Of a stretch of 64,000 bases of DNA, positions 12,842-21,300 are shown in pieces. The stretch is from positions 44,879,049 to 44,943,048 of the forward strand of contig CM046856.1 of assembly GCA_025617745.1 (NCBI GenBank), in the 5' to 3' direction. Origin of the DNA: Heliocidaris erythrogramma (Eukaryota; Echinodermata; Echinoidea; Camarodonta; Echinometridae). Position 1 is the first letter of the stretch. Each line of letters starts with the position of its first letter. A program made the position numbers and the translations under genes. The notes under the pieces were generated by a model, which saw only the letters and a program-made list of their open reading frames with translations, did not search any database and was not told where the DNA came from.

Positions 12842-13190
12842 TTAAAGGGATTTGGTAACTTTTGTGGAGGCTTGGTTTAATAAATTGTTGAATTTTGATT
12901 ATATCTGTCTTGTATAATGATGTTCAGAAGGATAAATAAATAGCCAGGCATATAAAGGTTTTCAAATATATAATGCTATTACTAAGATATCTATGACTGA
13001 ATACTCCCATTTACGAAAGCCATACGCTTTAGTCTAACACTGAGTCTTTGGGGGGAAATGAGTCTGACATTTCCGGTCACTTGCATAAGTTTACTTTTGT
13101 GAAGGATATGATGATTTTGAAGTGCTTTTTCCGCCTGGGCTTCATTTTTACACCATATTTCATACACTGATTACAGTGACTACAGTGACT
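12842..13190. mobile_element. TTAA MITE, right end missing
   Basis: Begins TTAAAGGGATTTGGTAAC and is colinear for about 340 bp with the complete MITE at 25,617-26,003. It diverges near 13,185 before the right terminal repeat, so this copy is truncated. It was inserted in the LINE remnant, with a LINE frame on each side. Confidence 0.75.
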
Positions 13191-13194
13191 TTGG

Positions 13195-13291
13195 CCTCCT
13201 TCCATCGGGATGGAATGACGCGTGTCGTGAGACACTCGATAGGAAGGTGCGGAGACACTTTACTGCTTCAATACCTAAGTATTTTAAGAAC
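13195..13291 (-). pseudogene. LINE RT fragment interrupted by a MITE
   Basis: Read on the minus strand this block continues the linker frame after the MITE at 13,292-13,685: the residues EFLK at the right side of the MITE are followed on the left side by a block with the usual hydrophobic pattern of this part of non-LTR ORF2 before the first RT motifs. It is far too short to be functional. Confidence 0.55.
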
Positions 13292-13685
13292 GGTAAGCAC
13301 TATATAGGCACCAATCCTGCAGCTGAGCTCATGCATATTCATATCGCGTCAAATTGCTCATAATACGGTTTATTCCGTCAAAACTAGTCGGCATGAATAT
13401 TCATGAAAACGAATTGTAGCGATATTATAAAACGAGCAAGGGCATCGTGCAGCTGTTCTGTGTGGCGCAATCGGATAATCCAGTCCTCTCTTGGTGAAAG
13501 GACCACGAGTTCGAACCTCGGCAGAGGTTTATATTACGAAATTTTCTTTTGCTTATTTGAAAATAAGGTGACTGAGTAAGAAAATACAAGTCCGAAACTT
13601 GTAGTATTCAAAAAGTCTTCAAAAAGGGGTTTCTGATGTGAATATTCATGAGAGCTGCAGGATTGTTGCCTATATAGTGCTTACC
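13292..13685. mobile_element. 394-bp MITE with 9-bp TTTAAGAAC target duplication
   Basis: Perfect 9-bp direct repeats TTTAAGAAC lie at 13,283-13,291 and 13,686-13,694. Between them the ends are inverted repeats for more than 30 bp (GGTAAGCACTATATAGGCA at the left, TGCCTATATAGTGCTTACC-like at the right, continuing through ATCCTGCAGCT). Because it interrupts a LINE reading frame, the boundaries are independently supported. A 9-bp duplication points to a Mutator-like or related superfamily. A tRNA-like sequence lies in the middle. Confidence 0.85.
13452..13532 (+). other. tRNA-like Pol III promoter-like sequence inside the MITE
   Basis: An A-box-like GTGGCGCAATCGG at about 13,460 is followed 45-50 bp later by a B-box-like GAGTTCGAACCTC, with a weak T-arm-like stem (CGAG/CTCG). 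The whole does not fold into a full cloverleaf by eye, so it is a tRNA-derived relic or SINE head, not a tRNA gene. Confidence 0.5.
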
Positions 13686-13694
13686 TTTAAGAAC

Positions 13695-14230
13695 TCGGTA
13701 TAGATGTTGTCGTTTCCAGGTGCTTTGCCGCTCTTCAGGAGGGAAAGGTCACTAGTTGAAGGGATAGCAGAATTTAGAGCCTTAATTTCGGCATTCACTT
13801 GATAGGTGTGGGCTTTTCCCTCCGGTATTTGGTCCTTCCACTTGTCATTGTTGACCATCGCAGAGGCAACGGCGTTTGGTGAGACAGGACAAGGTTTGAC
13901 TTGATTGCTTCTGCCGGTAAGTCAGTTGATCGTGGACCAGGATTCGCGGCTTGAATGGGTGAATTTAATTTGACCTACTTCTTCTTCCCATCTAGTGCGT
14001 CTCTTCTTTTCAAGCAGGTCTAGCTGTTGATTTCCTTTCTCAACTCTCTCCTCGTTTGTGTTGGCAGTGGTGTGTGATTTGTAGAGACCGTCACAGTCCT
14101 TATCCCAACATGGGGTGTATGGCTTATCTTTCTTCTGGGTATGGAGTGCTTAGCCGCTTGATGGATCATGGCGCAGAAGTCTGCGTATGCCTCGTTCACA
14201 TTCGTTGATGGGTGGCAGAGGTGAGTTGTC
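13695..14230 (-). pseudogene. LINE endonuclease-RT linker fragment
   Basis: On the minus strand, overlapping frames give a block with HSIPRRK, then CWDKDCDGLYKSH, then RRTRWEEEVGQIKFTHSSRE and SWSTIN, and an open frame ending STSDLSLLKSGKAPGNDNIY. The linker between the apurinic endonuclease and RT domains of Jockey/I-group non-LTR elements has exactly this order (tryptophan-rich segment, the S/T-x-SWxxIN block, then GKAPGxD before RT motif 1). The frame ends at the MITE. Confidence 0.75.
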
Positions 14231-14274
14231 AGGCTGAAGGTATAAGCTTAGTAAACTTTGGCAACGCATTTCAG

Positions 14275-14650
14275 ACACATTAAAAAATATGTCTTGCACA
14301 TCTCCATCCAAAGAAATATGTGTGTGACGAATTTCACGAGCATTGCTCGAAACATGAGGAAGTAGTTCGATGCGCAAGATTTGCAACGGACCGAGCGACC
14401 GAGCGACCGCCCGACAGACCGTACGCTGATTCTTATATACCCCCTTCAAACTTCGTTTGGCGGGGGTATAAAAATAGCGGTGCGCCTCTTTGCCACCTCC
14501 TGAACCCATCATTGAAAATGAACTAAAATCAGTTTCACGTTCAGTTCGATCAGTTCGATGCGCAAGATTTGCAACGGACCGAGCGACCAACCGACTTACC
14601 GGCCGCCCGACCGACCGCCCGACAGTGTGAGTGTGTGTGTGTATCAATCA
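14275..14650. repeat. Direct-repeat block with GACCGAGCGACC motifs
   Basis: AGTTCGATGCGCAAGATTT followed by GCAACGGACCGAGCGACC occurs at about 14,364 and again at about 14,550. Between them is a block with TATACCCCCTTCAAACTTCG and GGCGGGGGTATAAAAATAG, which can pair as a hairpin and recurs at about 15,258-15,320. It ends in a short GT run. Its repetition marks it as part of a dispersed element. Confidence 0.65.
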
Positions 14651-14699
14651 GATATGATTATTTACGTCTGGGGACCGACCTTTAACGTCACCATCCGAA

Positions 14700-15241
14700 A
14701 GACGTGACTCAGTCTCGAACCTGGGTCCGCGCTGAATCAGTTTATAACTTCCACTGTTAGCTGGATTACAGGCGCACGTATGGCAAGCCCTTTTAACATT
14801 TAATCCTATTTCATGATATCAAGAAATCAATTCTTGATATCAAGAATTCGATGTCTTGATATCAACAATTCAATTCTTGATATCAAGAATTCGATTTCTT
14901 GATATCAACAATTCAATTCTTGATATCAAAAATTTGATTTCTCGATATCAAGAATTGCCATTGGTTAAGAACACAAAATGATTTCTTGATATCAAGAATT
15001 CGACTTATTGATATCAAGATCCGCGCTGAATCAGTTTATAACTTCCACTGTTAGCTGGATTACAGTCGCACGTATGGCAAGCCCTTCCTTTTAACATTTA
15101 ATCCTATTCTTGATATCAAGAAATCGAATTGTTGATCTCAAGAATTGAATTGTTGATATCAAGAAATCGAATTCTTGATATAAAGAATTGAATTCTTGAT
15201 AACATGAAATAGGATTAATTGTTAAAAGGGCTTGCCATACG
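14700..15241. repeat. Palindromic CTTGATATCAAG array inside inverted repeats
   Basis: Arms TGGCAAGCCCTTTTAACA at 14,781 and its complement ending GGGCTTGCCA at 15,237 enclose two blocks of the self-complementary unit ATTCTTGATATCAAGAAT, repeated every 15-30 bp. The right block is mirrored relative to the left. The segment CCGCGCTGAATCAGTTTATA through GGATTACAG is directly duplicated (about 14,728 and 15,021). Minus-strand GGTTCGAGACT near 14,713 resembles a tRNA B box. It can form extensive hairpins and has no coding capacity. Confidence 0.75.
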
Positions 15242-16820
15242 CACGCCACAACGCCCAGACCGTACGCTGATTCTTATATACCCCGTTCAAACTTCGTTTG
15301 GCGGGGGTATAAAAATAGCAGGGGCTCGCCCCTTTGCCACCTCCTAAACCCACCATTGAAAATGAACTAAAATCAGGACTTTCTCTCGTACATTGCTTTC
15401 CTAATATGACTACTCTTGCGTTTGTTTGTTTGTTTTTATTTAAAGAGAATATGAAATAAAAATGTCCCTTTCTTAAACTGGAAGGTATGCCTAGGTATAG
15501 CATATAAATAAAAAATACCTCCCATTTTCCATCTTGATGACAAATCAATAAAGTTTTTTTAAATCTATCGCGAGGTTATTTAAATTGTGGCAAACGCATG
15601 CCTATTTATATCTGTATATGTACCACTTGATTAAAGGATTTTCACCATTTTTGTCATATTTTACATCATAGAACCTTGGAGAGGGTGCAGCCAACCTCCT
15701 CGTGGTCCTCTCTGGGTGGCAGCTCGCTGCTGGCTAAGGTTGCCACCATGATAAACCGAACGAAAACAGCTTCTCTTCATACAGCACCTTATCCACAAGC
15801 ATCCTTTGTGTAAACTAAAAATTGTTTTTCTATTGCCTTATTTGTAGATGAAATGTAGCTGAAAGAACTAATTGATATTTGAAATGACACAATATGAATA
15901 TAAAAATTAATTAAATTTATTCATAACTACTGTAATCATGGTAATCATGTTGACATCGTGTCTTTGATATTCTTTTATCACAATTTTCTTTGTGTTTTTT
16001 GCCATTATCTTTTTCTGATGTATAGTATGAAAATTTACAAATAATAAGTATGTAGTCATTTTAGAATGATAATAAGTAGGCCCACCTCTTGCTAACAAAA
16101 TTCTCCTGTGAGGTACTTTGGTCAAGATTTTTCTTATTTCAAAATCTTAAATTTTATTACTACTTATTTTTGTTATTTACAAACATGACAATGGTCAACA
16201 TACTTTCGGCCCTCGTTCTATATTTTCCTTCTTCTGTTTTATTTATGTAGTGATCAACCTTATACTATTAACCCATCATCATGTTTGAAATAGGTTGATG
16301 AGACAAATTTTATGATGTACTTACTTTAAATTAAAAGCATAATGGAACTAATTTTTTTTAAATCTGAATAATAGGTTTCATAAATACCATAACAAGGCTT
16401 TGATTTATCCTGTTAAAATGCAATTGGCAGAAACATGGCAATGACATCCCTATTCTTGCTCCTGAAATCCTTAGATAACGTTAAATTTACTTTTCACTTA
16501 ACTATAGGCTGCAATTTCGTTTCAACTGTTTCCTGTGTGCATTGGTCCTCTGGGGTGTGCTGTCAACAAGCGGAGAAAAAATGAGTAGGTATATATTCAG
16601 TTTCAAAAAATAAGGTCATATTGGAGTTAATTCCAGCATGGATTCATTAAACTGCTTATGGTGAAAATCTCCAGCACGGGATTTGTTTACACGGCAAGGA
16701 TTGCCAAATAAACTTGTTGGTCTCTGCCTCTCTGCTATTCGGCATCCCTTTGGGGCATGTGAAAATATAGTGTTTAGTGCCTCTGCAATTTCGCCAGAAT
16801 GGCGTAAGATATATAATTTT
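15242..16820. other. No gene seen; repeat fragments then unique AT-rich DNA
   Basis: 15,258-15,370 repeats the GGCGGGGGTATAAAAATAG block from 14.4 kb. The remainder is AT-rich. A GC-richer stretch at 15,670-15,760 has an acceptor-like and a donor-like site, but no confident domain; see rejected items. Confidence 0.5.
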
Positions 16821-18236
16821 TATTCACTATCTGAAGAATAAAGAAACCGGTAATAGTGAATTTTGCTATTTTCGACTTTTTATTCCGATTTTTGAAACAT
16901 ATTTACTATTTTCCGTGACAAAGCATTCTTTATCATTATTACGTATACACTCTAAAAAGTGAAGTGCCGAAACACGAGTGCTAATTAGAAGTTTGCACTT
17001 GACATGCTATTTCTAGCAGTTCACGTGCCATTTGCGTCTGGGAGATGATAAGGTGCAGAAAATTGAGTGCTAAAAGTAAGTGCTGAATGTAAGGATGCTC
17101 GTTTTACTCTTCAAGTGCTGACCAACGTCCCGTGATAGCCCCTGCACAATTCTGTGCTAATAATTAGGAGTTGCGCATGAGCAGATAAAGGTCATTTCAC
17201 ATAAACTGGCATGTTCGTTTAAAATTCACTGCGATAAGCATCAACAGTGTAATGATTATTCATATATTCATTTAATTATACTTTTCATTAAATCCACTGA
17301 TAAGCAACAAAGTGTTCATTGATGGTTGGTATTTGACAGTCTGCCAAATGATAGCCAACTTGCAAACAACATGAACTATTCTAGTCACCTGGTCTACGAT
17401 GTCTTTCTTTCATAGAGTTTGAATTCTGTAGGTTGCTATGTCGGCCAAGCTTACGTATTTTCTTTCTTTAAAAAGATGCCTATCCAAACGAAAAAAGGGA
17501 AAGGTCATTTGCGAAGAGTTGCTCATGGGCCAATTACGAAATCGTTTATTAGGAAACTGTAGTGCAAGAGCCATCATCTGCTGCACAGGCATGACGTGGT
17601 AAGTAAAAATTTAAGACGTTAAATTTAGAACTTCTGTAATTTTATGCGAATGAAGGTATCAAATAATATGATATTTACATCTTTGTGGTGGTGGATATGA
17701 AACATGATGAAAAGCAATGAAGTGGAAATGCCATGTTTCAGCATGTGTAGTGTGGCCAAACGTCTACGGTACGCGTTGTCGTTGACATGAAATTTTTTGA
17801 TCATGCGGGGTCAGCCAGGCACTACAGGTGTGATTTTGTGCATACTGTTTGTGTATACTGTTTGTGTATAGGCCTAAATGTTCTTTAGTACTATATGGGT
17901 GCAAAAGTGTTAGCACTACTAGTGCCGTTTTGGGGGCTTTAAAATGGGTTATTTAATGCACAAGAAGTGTGGTTTTTGCGAGCTGCATGCGTCTAATAGC
18001 ACCAGAAGTGTAAAAAGGTTTACACTTAAAGTGTTTAAAGTAGCACTTGGACTGGTGTTGAATTATAGCACTTGTACAAGTGCTACTTTAGCACAATTTG
18101 TGCAGTCCCTATGTGTGCCCTTACAGGTGCTGCCTCCAAATCTTGAGGTGCTAAAAATAGCACTTGAATTTTTAGAGTGTACATATGTAACAAAATTCAC
18201 TTTTGCCGGTTTCTTTATTCTTCAGATAGTAAATAA
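16821..18236. mobile_element. Inverted-repeat element carrying a nested insertion
   Basis: The left arm (16,821-16,866, containing ACTATCTGAAGAATAAAGAA) is reverse-complementary, with few mismatches, to 18,190-18,236 (containing TTCTTTATTCTTCAGATAGT). Almost everything between the arms is a second TIR element, so this looks like an older short MITE that was a landing site for the younger one. Confidence 0.7.
16946..18181. mobile_element. 1.2-kb TA-flanked TIR element (TACACTCTAAAAA ends)
   Basis: The left end TACACTCTAAAAA and right end TTTTTAGAGTGTA are inverted repeats with TA at both ends, as in Tc1/mariner-type insertions. The interior is peppered with AAGTGCT/AGCACTT, particularly 17,890-18,170, forming local palindromes. 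The element at 61,161-61,674 has comparable ends (TACACTGTAAAAA) and AGTGCTATTT-rich arms, so the two may be related. The 106-codon frame at 17,944 is a by-product of the arm repeats. Confidence 0.75.
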
Positions 18237-18559
18237 AGACTCTGCAAGTATATTATCACATTAGTTGGCACCCGTCTGTCTCGAGAGACAATGGAGTTTG
18301 CTCTAAAGTCTGTCTTTAGATTCGTTTCCATCTCCTGCCGTGGCTGTATAATCCTATTCTGGATAGACACACCGTCTGGCCGTTGCTGCATGTGAAAGTT
18401 AGTCCTTGTTGTGGTGCTGACGTAAGCATTTCATTTCTTAGTCTTCGTTTTTCTTTCCATTTTTGCTCTCGCTGCCACTCCTTTGCAAACCCATCTTCAC
18501 AACCATCTCGTCACTTGCTACGGTTTCTTGCCAAGGCTTCCCAGTTTCTAGTGTCACGT

Positions 18560-19054
18560 TGCTATTACGCGGTTTCGACACGCATTGTGTTTTCTACACA
18601 CAGGATGCTACCGTCAACTAGCAAGGATGTACTACCCCCCCACCCCCCCCCCCCCCCCCCCCCCCACTTGAGTAATGTTATTTACCAATTTCAGTGCCGG
18701 TGCGATGCCAGGTACGTGGGCCGTACTTCTCAGCGGTTGGCTGATCGCATTAAACAACACGTCCCCTCGACTATTCGGAACTGTACAACCAATCAGCGCA
18801 CGCAGCCCGTCCGTGCCTGCAAATCTGAAATGCACGCTAACAGACCAAAGATAGCCAAATGCGATTCAGCGATTGGTCTCCACTTGCTGAACAATCCAGC
18901 TTGCGCACAGAGCTATGCCGACGATCAATTCTCAATTATGTCCCGGGCCAGAAGCGCAGCGCATTTACGCTTTCTGGAAGCCGCCTACATTCAATCGCAC
19001 GAACCCCTTCTGTGCAGACAAAAGGAGTTCGTCCAAGCTTTGCGATTGTTCTGA
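18560..19054 (+). pseudogene. Penelope-like element, GIY-YIG endonuclease region
   Basis: The plus-strand frame ending at 19,054 encodes the C-terminal part of a Penelope-like retroelement. It has a short Cys-containing segment, STRIVFSTHRMLPSTSKDVL, a proline run translated from a poly-C tract (about 18,635-18,664), then SNVIYQFQCRCDARYVGRTS and QRLADRIKQHVP. This is the GIY-YIG nuclease core as it appears in Penelope elements (VIYxxxC...YVGxT...L..R...H), followed by a helical tail. The reverse transcriptase domain that should precede it is not recognised upstream, and the poly-C run probably replaces lost sequence. I regard it as a truncated relic. Confidence 0.8.
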
Positions 19055-19119
19055 AATTACGGCGTCTGTGTTGCGTCCGGGTTCATCGAGTATAATATAG
19101 TTGATTTCAAGTAATTTGT

Positions 19120-19175
19120 TATATACCTGCGTGATAACCTGATGAGTGCAGGTCGAAAAGCTTCGTTATCATGTC
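19120..19175 (+). ncRNA. Possible hammerhead-ribozyme-like motif at Penelope 3' end
   Basis: CCTGATGAGTGCAGGTCGAAA at 19,139-19,158 has the two conserved hammerhead core strings, CTGATGA and GAAA, separated by nine bases that could only form a very short stem II. Penelope-like elements are known to carry hammerhead motifs in their terminal repeats, and the position just after the GIY-YIG frame fits. Stems I and III are not convincing by eye, so it may be a degenerate copy or a chance match. Confidence 0.3.
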
Positions 19176-19390
19176 TCTTTTTCGTGCCATATTGAAACTT
19201 TTTTTTTCATCGAAAAAAAAAATTCTACACTTTTGAACTGTTGAAATCACGTTTAATGTCTGTTCATTTTTACTTTCTTATTTTAAATATCAGAAGACGT
19301 GTTAAAATAAGTTTCCTTCGTACAATTTTTAGACTATAATTATTCATGTATGAGTGAGGGTAAAATTCATTTCATTTGCTATTTACACAG

Positions 19391-19720
19391 ATGTCTCACT
19401 GGATTGCCTCACTGGTCGTATACTTACATCTCTCGGGTATCCTTCATACTATCCCAATGATGCATCCGAGGAATGGTATATCACTGCACCTTCTCACAAG
19501 AGGATCCTCATCACTTTTAATTTCTTTACCTTGGAAACTGTTGATAGTTTTGATATTAAGGACGTGTTGAATTCCCGCAGATGGATACGATACACGGGCG
19601 AGAACATGCATTTCCCTCCTTTCCTAACAAAAGGGCATAGTCTTCGTGTTAGGTTCACTTCCGATGCAAGAGGCAGAAGAAAAGGATTCAATATTTCAGT
19701 CTCGTGCAACAAACCTTCAA
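19391..19720 (+). CDS. Receptor exon: CUB domain
   Basis: Exon with acceptor TTTACACAG before 19,391 and donor GTAAGT at 19,721; both introns are phase 1. It encodes 110 residues of a CUB domain, an extracellular beta-sandwich module of secreted and cell-surface proteins. Visible hallmarks are a leading Cys in CLTGRILTSLGYPSYYPN, the typical EEWYI strand, ILITFNFFTLE, and the closing pattern SLRVRFTSD with GFNISVSC. Only two cysteines are present, so the second disulfide of the classic four-Cys CUB is missing, as in several CUB subgroups. It is the first exon I can place. A signal peptide exon must lie upstream, perhaps outside the window. The same phase in all downstream exons ties it to one gene. 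Confidence 0.75.
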
Positions 19721-19949
19721 GTAAGTTCAGTGGTCTATAAAATATAAGCTTTTGTTTCTTTACTATGCCTAATATTACCTAAATTATGATAGAACATGTA
19801 TTATTGTTTATCATATATAATTTACTGTTATTAAAGTTTTTTAACTTTTCCATTTTAATATGTAAACATTTCTTATCATAATTATTCCAATTTGTATATC
19901 TATGAAACACTGAAAGACATCATGTTGAAAAGAAAGAAAGATACCTAGA

Positions 19950-20040
19950 AACACAATAGATGACTCTCCCTGATTTTAAAGAATTATGAAATACATAAAT
20001 CATTCAGAATAACCGAAGAGAGAGTCATCTATTGTGTGTA
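19950..20040. repeat. Small foldback with 17-bp arms
   Basis: CACAATAGATGACTCTC (about 19,953-19,969) is exactly reverse-complementary to GAGAGTCATCTATTGTG (about 20,020-20,037). It is a roughly 90-bp hairpin or mini-MITE immediately before the candidate exon at 20,061. Confidence 0.65.
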
Positions 20041-20060
20041 AATGGGCTTATTATTTGCAG

Positions 20061-20247
20061 AATGCTACTTCACATCCCCACAAGATGCTGTTACTACAAA
20101 AGACCTGTTTACTGATTCAAATTTTATGCATACTTTTGAAACAAAGGTTGTTCTTGACAACCTGGAAGCTTGCCAGAGGCTTGCCAGACATAGCAAGAAG
20201 TAATGTATGCAAACTGGATTCCAAGTATTGTAGTTCATTAATAACAG
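20061..20247 (+). pseudogene. Candidate receptor exon (Cys-containing module) with a 1-nt frameshift
   Basis: Acceptor TTATTTGCAG precedes 20,061 and a weak donor GTTAAT follows 20,247. Entering in phase 1, the frame reads CYFTSPQDAVTTKDLF and continues to EACQRLARHSKK, then hits TAA. One base later, the next frame reads SNVCKLDSKYCSSLIT up to the donor. The length is 187 bp, one more than a multiple of three; a single extra base explains both the stop and the loss of 1-1 symmetry that every neighbouring internal exon shows. Four cysteines and a Leu-rich helix hint loosely at a PAN/apple-like module, but I do not claim the fold. It could be a decayed exon, an allele or assembly error, or a chance match. 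Confidence 0.4.
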
Positions 20248-20367
20248 GTTAATGGAATTCCTCGTTACTAGGTCCCCAGGAAATAAACATCCATAAATTT
20301 GAATCACTTAGTAAACAGGTCTATTGATAAAACATGGCTGTAATGGCCTTATTGCGGGCAGCCGACT

Positions 20368-21062
20368 AGCCAGGATTAGCTTCGTGAATGTAGAAAAAAA
20401 AATGGCTATACGCCTTCTACACACGAAGCTAGGCGTTATTACCCAGCAATCACATTCCGCACGGGGTAGTACGACATGAAAAATGCCCTGAAATCACACT
20501 TTTCTGATAGTTTCCGCGACCCACAGACCCTTCCCCACAGCGTTTCCTCCTAGGGAAACGTTTGTAATGACAATTTTTTTTCGATTGACTCTAATTTTGG
20601 AAATATATCCATAAAAAGATGATAAAAATTTCAGAAAACTCACCAGCGTTTGCGTATCCATGCCTCCGAGGTCATGCAGATCAAAATGGCGGCACGATCG
20701 CCGTAATCGAAATCATGAAAACTATTAGGCGCCGTTTGTAAATTTATTATTTAGCTCAATTATTTACATATAATTCACTATTTAGCTCTTTTCTACGATT
20801 ATAATACGATAAAATGACATAAAGGATACAATGTTTTATAAATAATGAATTTTGCAATTTCCATTTTTTTTAAAGAATGATTTTACAATATTCATCATAT
20901 ATAAATAATGAGTTTTGAAGTTTCCATTATTTATAAATAATGATTTCACAAATTCATTATATATCAAATATTATGTGATTGCTGGGTAATAACGCCTAGC
21001 TTCGTGTGTAGAAGGCGTATAGCCATTTTTTTTTTCTACATTCACGAAGCTAATCCTGGCTA
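20368..21062. mobile_element. 695-bp foldback MITE with 9-bp target duplication
   Basis: The 9-bp sequence CAGCCGACT flanks the element at 20,359-20,367 and 21,063-21,071. The arms are nearly perfect inverted repeats of about 85-90 bp, starting AGCCAGGATTAGCTTCGTG and including TGGCTATACGCCTTCTACA and AGGCGTTATTACCCAGCAAT. The interior is AT-rich with repeats of TTTATAAATAATGA. A 9-bp duplication and long arms suggest a Mutator-like non-autonomous element. High arm identity implies recent activity or conversion. Confidence 0.85.
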
Positions 21063-21300
21063 CAGCCGACTCAGTGTTTTTTTTTCTTTTTCTTCCGCAT
21101 GCCCCCACCCTATTCCCTTTGGTCCTGGACGTTATTTTGCCTGTTCTTAGAAGCATTACAAGATTATAATAAGAATACGGGTAATCATGAAATCATTTCA
21201 TCTATTTGCTTAAACAGCTTGTTTTTATTATGACATGTTAGTGCAGTGATCTTGTATCAAATCCACACTTAATATACGGTAGGGTTAATTTATTGTCATA

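Larger units (their letters stand above)
9600..14230 (-). mobile_element. Non-LTR retrotransposon remnant split by three nested insertions
   Basis: Four minus-strand blocks are colinear pieces of one LINE polyprotein. The endonuclease/RT linker is at about 14,230-13,695, a short RT block is at 13,291-13,195, a strip just before the C-terminal region is at 12,841-12,800, and the C-terminal region is at 10,339-9600. They are separated by a 394-bp TIR element (13,292-13,685), a TTAA MITE (from 12,842) and a 2.46-kb TIR element (10,340-12,799). Most of the catalytic RT is deleted. Linker wording (FTHSSRESWSTIN, LKSGKAPGNDNIY) is of the Jockey/I-group type. The nesting gives a relative insertion history. 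Confidence 0.7.

Noticed and set aside
15670-15760. GC-richer segment with acceptor-like CATCATAG and a frame reading GAANLLVVLSGWQL, faintly like a von Willebrand A strand
   Set aside because: Too short, no metal-site motif, stop shortly after, and no partner exons in matching phase.
17944-18264. 106-codon ORF with Cys and repeated TLKVFKVAL-type segments
   Set aside because: Falls in the AGTGCTATTTTA-rich arm of a TIR element and crosses its end.
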